The translations under genes were made by a program, and so were the position numbers. This document shows, piece by piece, positions 1 to 4,808 of a stretch of 5,456 nt of DNA. The notes under the pieces were generated by a model, which was not told the origin of the DNA, did no database searches, and saw only the letters and a list, made by a program, of their open reading frames with translations. Source of the DNA: Gammaproteobacteria bacterium (lineage in GTDB: Bacteria; Pseudomonadota; Gammaproteobacteria; QNFN01); assembly GCA_003645555.1 (NCBI GenBank), contig QNFN01000152.1, forward strand, positions 1 to 5,456. The letters are read 5' to 3'. The first letter of the stretch is position 1. The number at the start of each line of letters is the position of its first letter.

Positions 1-90
1 GGCCAGGAAGTGACCATCGACGCCGCTTACGTCGAGGGCCAACTCGCTGACCTGGTCGCTGACGATGACCTGAGTCGCTACATCCTCTGA
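1..90 (+). CDS. hslU: HslU, ATPase subunit of HslUV protease (3' end only)
   Basis: The first 90 bases read in frame 1 as 29 residues and a TGA stop, ending DLVADDDLSRYIL. This matches the very conserved C-terminal tail of HslU (ClpY), whose last residues insert into the HslV peptidase and activate it. HslU is the AAA+ unfoldase of the cytoplasmic HslUV (ClpYQ) protease, which degrades misfolded and regulatory proteins after heat stress. Only the tail is present; the Walker motifs and most of the gene lie before the window, and hslV would be expected further upstream. The next gene starts 17 bp after the stop, so it is probably in the same transcript. The call rests on the short tail plus the typical hslU - DUF971 - ubiE order. 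Confidence 0.9.
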   Translation, partial: GQEVTIDAAYVEGQLADLVADDDLSRYIL

Positions 91-107
91 GCCCAACCGA
101 GTCCCCG

Positions 108-476
108 ATGAGTTCACCCCGACCGACCGAGATCAAGCTGCACAAGACCGCCCGCGTGCTGGAGATCGCCTTCGACGACGGCGCCCGCTTCGAGCTGCCG
201 TGTGAATACCTGCGCGTCTACTCCCCATCGGCCGAGGTACGCGGCCACTCCCCGGGACAGGAGACGCTGCAGGTCGGCAAGGAGGAGGTCAACATCGACG
301 CCATCGAGCCGGTCGGCCAGTACGCAGTGACGCTGCGCTTCGACGACGGCCACGACACCGGCATCTACAACTGGAGCCTGCTCTACGCGCTGGGCGAGAA
401 CCGCGAACTCAACTGGCAACACTACCTCGACGAGCTGGCCGCAGCCGGCCACGAGCGCAAGGGAACACCCGAGTAA
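108..476 (+). CDS. DUF971 (gamma-butyrobetaine hydroxylase N-domain-like) protein
   Basis: A 122-residue cytoplasmic protein made of one DUF971 / GBBH-like N-terminal domain. Recognisable blocks are LPCEYLRVYSPSAEVRGH (residues 30-47), AIEPVGQYAVTLRFDDGHD (65-83) and GIYNW (85-89), followed by a helical tail. The same fold forms the N-terminal domain of gamma-butyrobetaine hydroxylase, where it binds zinc, and the C-terminal domain of the Fe-S carrier HCF101. This protein has a single cysteine (Cys32), so it lacks the full three-cysteine zinc set of GBBH, and no catalytic oxygenase domain is attached. Molecular function is unknown. The ATG at 108 follows only a weak GAG (99-101), so translation may depend on read-through from hslU. 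It ends 3 bp before ubiE, which suggests translational coupling. The family call is firm; any tie to quinone synthesis is inference from position. Confidence 0.9.
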   Translation: MSSPRPTEIKLHKTARVLEIAFDDGARFELPCEYLRVYSPSAEVRGHSPGQETLQVGKEEVNIDAIEPVGQYAVTLRFDDGHDTGIYNWSLLYALGENRELNWQHYLDELAAAGHERKGTPE

Positions 477-479
477 GTC

Positions 480-1232
480 ATGGCCCGTTCCGACGAGAGC
501 ATCGACTTCGGCTTCGACCAGGTGCCACGCGACGAGAAGGTGCGTCGGGTCGGCGCGGTGTTCGACTCGGTGGCCTCACGCTACGACCTGATGAATGACC
601 TGATGTCGCTCGGCGTCCACCGGGTCTGGAAGCACTTCACGCTGCAGAGATGCGCGGTGACCGAGGGCCAGCGGGTGCTCGACGTCGCCGGCGGCAGCGG
701 CGACCTGGCGCTCGCCTTTACCCGCAGCGTCGGCCCGGACGGGCGCGTGATCCTCAGCGACATCAATGCGGCGATGCTCGAGGTCGGCCGTGAGAAGCTG
801 ACCGACCATGGCGCGGTCGGCAACGTCACCTACGTCCAGGCCGACGCCGAACGGCTGCCGTTTGCCGAGGGCAGCTTCGACTGCATCACCATCGCCTTCG
901 GCCTGCGCAACGTCACCGACAAACAGGCGGCACTGGCGTCGATGGGCCGCGTGCTGCGCCCGGGTGGCCGGCTGGTGGTGCTCGAGTTCTCGCACCCGAC
1001 GGTGCCGCTGCTCAAACCGCTCTACGACCTCTACTCGTTCGCCGTGCTGCCCAAACTCGGCAAGCTGGTGGCCGGCGACAGTGACAGTTACCAGTACCTG
1101 GCCGAATCGATTCGCATGCACCCCGATCAGGCGACGCTGGTCGGCATGATGGAGGAGGCGGGACTCGAACGCTGCGAGTACTTCGACCACAGCTGCGGCA
1201 TCGTCGCCGTCCACCGCGGCTTCAAGCCGTGA
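480..1232 (+). CDS. ubiE: Ubiquinone/menaquinone C-methyltransferase UbiE
   Basis: UbiE is a cytoplasmic SAM-dependent C-methyltransferase. It methylates 2-methoxy-6-polyprenyl-1,4-benzoquinol in ubiquinone synthesis and, where menaquinone is made, demethylmenaquinol. The 250 residues compare with 251 in E. coli. The first UbiE/COQ5 signature spans residues 35-50 ([16 protein letters not shown]). SAM-binding motif I is [10 protein letters not shown] (66-75), the acidic end of strand 2 is SDIN (93-96), and the second signature runs from RVLRPGGR (157-164) to LEFS (168-171). AFGLRN at 139-144 is the usual post-motif block. The ATG at 480 lies 3 bp after the DUF971 stop, with GAG at 471-473 as a short ribosome-binding site and AAGGGA (459-464) further away. 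It is intact with no missing motif. ubiB follows after 28 bp, so the two are almost certainly co-transcribed. Whether menaquinone is also made cannot be told here. Confidence 0.97.
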   Translation: MARSDESIDFGFDQVPRDEKVRRVGAVFDSVASRYDLMNDLMSLGVHRVWKHFTLQRCAVTEGQRVLDVAGGSGDLALAFTRSVGPDGRVILSDINAAMLEVGREKLTDHGAVGNVTYVQADAERLPFAEGSFDCITIAFGLRNVTDKQAALASMGRVLRPGGRLVVLEFSHPTVPLLKPLYDLYSFAVLPKLGKLVAGDSDSYQYLAESIRMHPDQATLVGMMEEAGLERCEYFDHSCGIVAVHRGFKP

Positions 1233-1260
1233 CCACGCCACGCGCGCGGAGCACCTGAAC

Positions 1261-2907
1261 GTGCTGCGTCCCTCCGAAGCCTGGCGCCTGGCGCATATCA
1301 GCTGGATCCTGCTGCGGTTCGGTCTCGACGACCTGGTGCTGGCCACCCACCTGCTGCGTCCGCTGCGTTTTGTCCGCTACCTGATGCCCTGGTACTGGGT
1401 GCGCGGCGAACTCGGACCGCGCGCGGTGCGGCTGCGGCTGGCGCTGGAGGCGCTGGGGCCGATGTTCGTCAAGTTCGGTCAGCTGCTCTCGACCCGGCGT
1501 GACCTGCTACCCGACGACATCGCCGACGAACTGGCCAAGCTGCAGGACCGCGTACCGCCATTCCCCGGGCCGGTAGCACGGGCCGTGATCGAGAAGGCCT
1601 TCGACCGCCCGGTCACCGAGTTGTTCGCCACCTTTGATGAAAACGCGCTGGCCTCGGCCTCGATCGCCCAGGTCCACGCCGCCGAACTGCACGACGGACG
1701 CAAAGTGGTGGTCAAGGTGCTCCGACCCGGCATCGAAAAGACCATCCGCCACGACATCGGCCTGCTGAAGCTGGTCGCCGACCTCGCTGAACGCTACTGG
1801 AAGGAGGCCCGCCGCCTGCGCCCACGCGAGGTGGTTGCCGAAGCCGAGCAGGTGTTCATCGACGAACTCGACCTGCTGCGCGAGGCCGCCAATGCCTCAC
1901 AACTGCGCCGTGCGTTCGAGGGGAGCGAACTGCTCTACGTCCCCGAAATCCACTGGCCGCTGACCCATCGCGACGTCATCATCATGGAGCGCATCAGCGG
2001 CATCCCGGTCAGCGATGTCGAGGCAATGCGAGCCGCGGGTGTCGACTTCAAGCTGATTGCCGAACGCGGCGTGGAGATCTTCTTCACCCAGGTGTTTCGC
2101 GACAGCTTCTTCCACGCCGATATGCACCCGGGCAACATTTTTGTCACCCCCGAAGACAGCTACATCGCCGTCGACTTCGGCATCATGGGTACGCTCAGCC
2201 CGGTCGACCAGCGCTACCTCGCCGAGAACTTCCTCGCTTTCTTCAAGCGCGACTACCGGCGTGTCGCCGAACTGCATGTCGAGTCGGGCTGGGTCCCGGC
2301 CGGCACCCGGGTCGAAGCCTTCGAGTCGGCCATCCGCACTGTCTGCGAACCGATCTTCGAGCGCCCACTGGCCGAGATCTCGTTCGGCACCCTGCTGCTG
2401 CGCCTGTTCCAGACTGCGCGTCGCTTCGACATGGAGGTGCAACCGCAGCTGGTGCTGTTGCAGAAAACCCTGCTCAGCATCGAGGGGCTCGGCCGTCAGC
2501 TCTACCCCGAACTCGACCTGTGGCAGACCGCCAAGCCGTTCCTGGAACGCTGGATGAGCGAGCAGGTCGGCGGCCGTGCGCTGCTGCAAGGTCTCAAAGA
2601 GAACCTGCCGCTGTGGGCCGAAAAGCTGCCGGAGATGCCCGGCCTGGTGCACCGGGCGCTGACCCGGATCGAGGAATTGCCGGCCCAGCGCGAACGCCAG
2701 TTGCTCGAGTTGCAGAAGCTGCGCGAGGAGATCCGGGTGACCCGGCGGCTGACCCTGACGTCGATCACCGGTGGCGCGCTGCTGATCAGCGGCGGCCTGG
2801 TCTACGGGCTGGTCTGGCCGGGTGAGGCGACGCTGCTCAGCGCCATACTCGCCGGTGGCGGACTGACCGCGTTGCTATTGGCATGGTGGGACGGCTGGGC
2901 GCGCTGA
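1261..2907 (+). CDS. ubiB: UbiB, atypical protein-kinase-like ATPase for ubiquinone synthesis
   Basis: UbiB belongs to the ABC1/ADCK/UbiB atypical kinase family. It is membrane-anchored, has ATPase activity and is needed for ubiquinone synthesis, probably by helping the lipid intermediates reach the soluble Ubi complex. The 548 residues compare with 546 in E. coli, and the proteins align end to end. The family KxGQ motif is Lys71-Gln74 ([14 protein letters not shown]). The Ala-rich loop is at 129-139 ([11 protein letters not shown]), the nucleotide-site lysine is Lys152, HADMHPGNI is at 285-293, and the metal-binding DFG is at 305-307. Two C-terminal hydrophobic helices (about 499-519 and 524-542) form the membrane anchor, preceded by a charged helical stretch at 470-495. 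The GTG start at 1261 is chosen because GGAG (1248-1251) lies 9 bp upstream and the N terminus then aligns with E. coli UbiB; the frame is open further upstream but has no better start. No ubiJ precedes it. Confidence 0.96.
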   Translation: MLRPSEAWRLAHISWILLRFGLDDLVLATHLLRPLRFVRYLMPWYWVRGELGPRAVRLRLALEALGPMFVKFGQLLSTRRDLLPDDIADELAKLQDRVPPFPGPVARAVIEKAFDRPVTELFATFDENALASASIAQVHAAELHDGRKVVVKVLRPGIEKTIRHDIGLLKLVADLAERYWKEARRLRPREVVAEAEQVFIDELDLLREAANASQLRRAFEGSELLYVPEIHWPLTHRDVIIMERISGIPVSDVEAMRAAGVDFKLIAERGVEIFFTQVFRDSFFHADMHPGNIFVTPEDSYIAVDFGIMGTLSPVDQRYLAENFLAFFKRDYRRVAELHVESGWVPAGTRVEAFESAIRTVCEPIFERPLAEISFGTLLLRLFQTARRFDMEVQPQLVLLQKTLLSIEGLGRQLYPELDLWQTAKPFLERWMSEQVGGRALLQGLKENLPLWAEKLPEMPGLVHRALTRIEELPAQRERQLLELQKLREEIRVTRRLTLTSITGGALLISGGLVYGLVWPGEATLLSAILAGGGLTALLLAWWDGWAR

Positions 2908-2939
2908 CGCCCCCGAGACACGCCTGACCACATCAACCC

Positions 2940-2965
2940 GTGGGTCGGGCCCCGGCCTGACGATC
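2940..2965 (+). repeat. Degenerate REP-like palindrome, copy 1
   Basis: The 18-nt core at 2944-2961 (GTCGGGCCCCGGCCTGAC) has the same length and outer bases as the three better copies downstream, and the same GTGG preceding it as copy 2. The 8-bp stem is perfect apart from one G-T pair; the central TTCA of the other copies is replaced by CCCG. It begins 41 bp before copy 2. It looks like a decayed member of the same repeat family; this is less certain than the other three because the loop differs. Confidence 0.6.
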
Positions 2966-2980
2966 CAAGTTCGAGTTTCT

Positions 2981-3005
2981 GTGGGTCGGACTTCAGTCCG
3001 ACATC
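2981..3005 (+). repeat. REP-like palindrome, copy 2 (direct)
   Basis: The core GTCGGACTTCAGTCCGAC at 2985-3002 forms an 8-bp perfect stem around two central bases (TC). With its flanks, the 25-base unit matches copy 3 (3025-3049) at 24 positions; the one difference is GTGG instead of GTAG at the 5' side. REP elements mobilised by RAYT (TnpA-REP) transposases typically carry a GTAG-type tetranucleotide next to such a hairpin. There is no T run after the stem, so it does not look like an intrinsic terminator. Confidence 0.8.
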
Positions 3006-3024
3006 CCGTGCAAAGGCATATTGT

Positions 3025-3049
3025 GTAGGTCGGACTTCAGTCCGACATC
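3025..3049 (+). repeat. REP-like palindrome, copy 3 (direct, GTAG form)
   Basis: The unit starts with GTAG (3025-3028), followed by the same 18-nt palindrome as copy 2 at 3029-3046 and the shared ATC. It begins exactly 44 bp after copy 2. Together with inverted copy 4 it makes a large inverted repeat (3025-3046 against 3060-3081, 20 of 22 bases matching), separated by 13 bp that contain the small palindrome ACGGCCGT (3051-3058). A head-to-head pair like this is the layout of a BIME, the usual mobile unit of REP sequences. Confidence 0.82.
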
Positions 3050-3059
3050 AACGGCCGTC

Positions 3060-3082
3060 GTCGGGCTGAAGCCCGACCTACA
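3060..3082 (-). repeat. REP-like palindrome, copy 4 (inverted, GTAG form)
   Basis: Read on the minus strand, this begins TGTAG and continues with GTCGGGCTTCAGCCCGAC, an 18-nt palindrome (plus-strand 3060-3077). It differs from copies 2 and 3 at two places, A to G and T to C. These face each other in the stem, so pairing is kept. Its orientation is opposite to the other copies, placing both GTAG ends on the outside of the pair with copy 3. It lies about 40 bp before the end of the convergent DJ-1 gene. Confidence 0.82.
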
Positions 3083-3120
3083 GGGGACCCGTCGTCTGGT
3101 GCCATTACAAAGCGGGGCGA

Positions 3121-3678
3121 TCACGCCGCCGGGCGCTGCAATCCCTGCTCGACCTCGTTGCGTTTGGCCTCGCCGACCAGCACCTCGATCAGCTCCAGCG
3201 CGAAATCCATCGCCGTACCCGGACCACGCGAAGTGATCAGCCTGCCGTCGCGCACCACCGCTTCACTTACCGCATCACCATGACCGGCAGCTTCTAGCAC
3301 GCCGGGGTAAGCGGTGGCCCGCTTGCCATCGAGCAGACCGGCGGCGACCAGCACCTTGGGTGCAGCACAAATCGCCGCGGTCCAACGACCGGCATTGGCG
3401 TGCTCCTGGAGTAGCTGTCGCAATCGGGAATCAGCGGCCAGGTGATCGGCCCCGGGCAGTCCACCCGGCAACACGATCATGCCCCAGTCGCACCCGGTGA
3501 CGGCATCGAGGGTGGTGTCGGGAAGAACCTGCGTCCCGCGGCTGGCACGCACCGGACCGTCGGCGAGACCGGCGACGGTCACCTCGATCCCGGCGCGACG
3601 CAACAGGTCGATGACGGTGATCGCCTCGAGCTCCTCGAAGCCCTCGGCGAGCGGCACCAGCACGGTCGGCGAAGCCAT
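3121..3678 (-). CDS. DJ-1/PfpI family protein, YajL-like
   Basis: A 185-residue cytoplasmic protein of the DJ-1/PfpI superfamily, closest in layout to E. coli YajL and human DJ-1. The conserved acidic residue falls at Glu18 (EGFEELEA, 12-19), as in DJ-1. The reactive nucleophile is Cys104 in AAICAAP (101-107), in the nucleophile elbow. IVLPGG (68-73), TSRGPGTAMDFAL (149-161) and a C-terminal helix are also typical. DJ-1's His126 position appears to be Tyr124, while YajL has Phe. Members have been described as oxidative-stress chaperones, glyoxalases and glycation repair enzymes; the last activity is disputed, so the exact reaction is left open. The ATG follows the stop of the upstream lipoprotein gene by 11 bp (genomic 3679-3689), with only a weak AGG, so translation may be coupled. 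It is the last gene of the minus-strand run. Confidence 0.93.
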   Translation of the reverse strand: MASPTVLVPLAEGFEELEAITVIDLLRRAGIEVTVAGLADGPVRASRGTQVLPDTTLDAVTGCDWGMIVLPGGLPGADHLAADSRLRQLLQEHANAGRWTAAICAAPKVLVAAGLLDGKRATAYPGVLEAAGHGDAVSEAVVRDGRLITSRGPGTAMDFALELIEVLVGEAKRNEVEQGLQRPAA

Positions 3679-3689
3679 CGGCAGGTGAC

Positions 3690-4373
3690 CTACTGGGTTG
3701 GGCTGACCGCGGCGACGAAGATGATCTGGTCGAAGGTGCGGTTCAGCGACGAGCTGGTGAAGTTGTTCATCACCGAGCCGCCTTGCCAGGTGACGGTGTC
3801 ACCAACATTGACCGGTGCCTGTGGAGCCGCCAGCCACTTGACCCCGCCAGGGGTCTCGAGTTCGAGGTAGGCGTAACCGGCCGATTTGACCATCGACAGC
3901 ACCTTGCCGACATTGCCGCTCGGGGCGGCCGGCGCGGCACCGGCCAGCTGCACGCCCGAGACGAACAGCAGCTCGTCGAACGTGCGGCCGAGGCTCTTGC
4001 TGGTGAAGTTGCGCATCACCGCGGAATCACCCCAGCGTACGTCGTCTCCTGGCGCGACGCGGACCGGGCTGCTGGCGAGCCAGAGGGTCTTGCCGTTGCT
4101 GTTCACCTCGATGTAGGTGTAACCACCGGCCTGCTGGACCGAAACCACCTTGCCCTGGTTAGCTCCACCCATCCCCGTGGCAACGCCCGGGGCAGGTGGT
4201 TGACCGGTGGCCGGCGGGTGACCGGACGGCATCTGTGCCGGAGCGGGTGTCGCGGCCGGCGCCTGCGGGGTGGCAACCTGCTGAGTCGGCGCGGGGGTGT
4301 CCTGCTGGGAACAGCCGGTGACGATGCTGACGGCGAGAAACGCCGCCACGACGGTAAGGAGGAATCGATTCAC
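3690..4373 (-). CDS. Lipoprotein with two tandem NrfJ-like domains
   Basis: An exported protein of unknown role, 227 residues from the GTG start. Residues 1-20 form a lipoprotein signal peptide ending VTG-Cys21; Ser at +2 favours outer-membrane sorting. A Pro/Ala/Thr/Gln-rich linker (about 22-73) is followed by two 68-residue repeats, 74-141 and 156-223. They align without gaps at 32 of 68 identical residues, with the strongest block NFTS-SL-RTFD near the end of each. The pattern GKV-S---GGYTYIEV...WLA...GD.V.W...MRNF resembles the small domain of NrfJ-related proteins; I recognise this from memory, with moderate certainty. Each repeat looks like an all-beta domain. The GTG at 4373 is preferred because GGAG (4381-4384, minus strand) lies 7 bp upstream and it gives a normal signal peptide; an ATG at 4409 would add 12 residues without a ribosome-binding site. 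No cofactor-binding cysteines or histidine motifs are present. Confidence 0.82.
   Translation of the reverse strand: MNRFLLTVVAAFLAVSIVTGCSQQDTPAPTQQVATPQAPAATPAPAQMPSGHPPATGQPPAPGVATGMGGANQGKVVSVQQAGGYTYIEVNSNGKTLWLASSPVRVAPGDDVRWGDSAVMRNFTSKSLGRTFDELLFVSGVQLAGAAPAAPSGNVGKVLSMVKSAGYAYLELETPGGVKWLAAPQAPVNVGDTVTWQGGSVMNNFTSSSLNRTFDQIIFVAAVSPTQ
3705..3908 (-). repeat. Internal protein repeat B of the lipoprotein
   Basis: This encodes the second 68-residue domain, from GKVLSM to FVAAV, ending four residues before the stop. Its conserved positions with repeat A include the GY-Y-E, WLA, GD-V-W, VM-NF and TS-SL-RTFD blocks. Confidence 0.8.
3951..4154 (-). repeat. Internal protein repeat A of the lipoprotein
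   Basis: This encodes the first 68-residue domain, from GKVVSV to FVSGV. It aligns gaplessly with repeat B (3705-3908), 47% identical at the protein level and diverged at the DNA level, so the duplication is old rather than a recent copying event. The 42-bp spacer between them encodes a short Ala/Pro/Gly linker. Confidence 0.8.
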
Positions 4374-4380
4374 GGGTCCG

Positions 4381-4384
4381 CTCC
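4381..4384 (-). promoter_or_regulatory. Ribosome-binding site fixing the lipoprotein GTG start
   Basis: GGAG on the minus strand lies 7 bp before the GTG at 4373. The alternative upstream ATG at 4409 has no purine-rich site before it, so this short motif decides the start. Confidence 0.65.
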
Positions 4385-4442
4385 GAAAGCTGGTTGGGAA
4401 AACAGTCATGATATCAGCATGGCGACTCGATCGCCGGTGGCA

Positions 4443-4769
4443 TCACCAGGTCTTGATCACCCACTGCGGGACCTGGAAACCATCATGGATGGTCTGGTGG
4501 CGCGATTCGAGGCTGCCGTCGCCATCACGGTCGACCAGGTAGTAAGCCGGCCCGACCTGGGGCACCACCTTGATCATGTAAAGCCGGCCGTTGATCCGGT
4601 ACTCGTGGTGGACCGCAGTCTTACGCTGGATGATGGTCACGTCCGGCTCGAGCACCTCGCCACTCTGCACCGGCGGTGGCGGTGGCGGGGCATCCAGGGC
4701 CTGGCCGCCCTGCTGGGCGTGGAGGGACGTGGCCAGGAGCAGGCCGGCCAGTAACAGTGCGCATCGCAT
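4443..4769 (-). CDS. DUF2782 periplasmic protein
   Basis: A 108-residue exported protein of the DUF2782 family, function unknown. From the ATG at 4769 the N terminus MRCALLLAGLLLATSLHA is a typical Sec signal peptide, probably cut after Ala18. A run of six prolines (28-33) links it to the conserved core: EPDVTII (41-47), EYRINGRLYMIKV (56-68), VGPAYYLVDRDGDG (72-85) and VPQW (100-103). DRDGDG resembles the start of an EF-hand-type calcium loop, but the position-12 acidic residue is missing. The start at 4769 has AAGGA (4777-4781, minus strand) at 7-bp spacing. An in-frame ATG at 4784 would add five residues, with AAGGA 11 bp away, so both could be used. In several Gammaproteobacteria this family lies beside polA; here it follows the LOG gene and precedes the lipoprotein gene by 69 bp. 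The family call is confident. Confidence 0.88.
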   Translation of the reverse strand: MRCALLLAGLLLATSLHAQQGGQALDAPPPPPPVQSGEVLEPDVTIIQRKTAVHHEYRINGRLYMIKVVPQVGPAYYLVDRDGDGSLESRHQTIHDGFQVPQWVIKTW

Positions 4770-4770
4770 G

Positions 4771-4800
4771 GTGTGGTCCTTCATCTGGAGTGCGGTCCTT
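4771..4800 (-). promoter_or_regulatory. Tandem ribosome-binding sites before the DUF2782 gene
   Basis: On the minus strand, AAGGACCGCAC (4790-4800) and AAGGACCACAC (4771-4781) form an 11-bp direct repeat with one mismatch. Each carries AAGGA and is followed by an in-frame ATG, at 4784 (11-bp spacing) and 4769 (7-bp spacing). The second has the better spacing and decides the preferred start. Confidence 0.6.
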
Positions 4801-4808
4801 GCCGGCCG

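Larger units (their letters stand above)
2908..3120. other. Convergent intergenic region with REP/BIME-like cluster
   Basis: This 213-bp stretch separates the 3' end of ubiB from the 3' end of the DJ-1 gene. It contains four related palindromes (entries above) and no convincing gene. I saw no GC-rich stem followed by a run of T on either strand, so transcription from the two sides probably meets the REP hairpins rather than a classical intrinsic terminator. REP clusters between convergent genes are known to stabilise upstream mRNA 3' ends and to bind gyrase or IHF in enterobacteria; whether that applies here is inference. Confidence 0.75.

Noticed and set aside
576..1346. 256-codon minus-strand open frame
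   Set aside because: Antisense to ubiE and the start of ubiB. It spans the gene junction, and its translation resembles no family I know.
1897..2652. 251-codon minus-strand open frame
   Set aside because: Antisense to the conserved kinase-like core of ubiB, with low-complexity composition and no recognisable motif.
2940..3082. Regularly spaced near-identical repeats that could suggest a tiny CRISPR array
   Set aside because: The repeats are self-complementary over 18 nt, one copy is inverted, one is degenerate, the gaps are only about 15-20 bp, and no cas gene is nearby. REP fits better.
3021..3236. 71-codon plus-strand frame starting in the repeat cluster
   Set aside because: It reads through REP palindromes and then antisense to the DJ-1 gene, with no ribosome-binding site and no protein-like composition.
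4409..4416. Palindrome TGATATCA and a TATCAT hexamer as operator or promoter for the lipoprotein gene
   Set aside because: No matching -35 hexamer at normal spacing, and an 8-bp palindrome is too short to claim. It remains possible but is unsupported.
4421..4435. Short hairpin GGCGACTCGATCGCC after the DUF2782 stop, as a terminator
   Set aside because: The stem is only 5 bp and is not followed by a T run in the minus direction.
3783..4754. 323-codon plus-strand open frame
   Set aside because: It lies antisense across the lipoprotein and DUF2782 genes, both of which have clear signal peptides and family motifs. Long antisense frames are expected in GC-rich genes.
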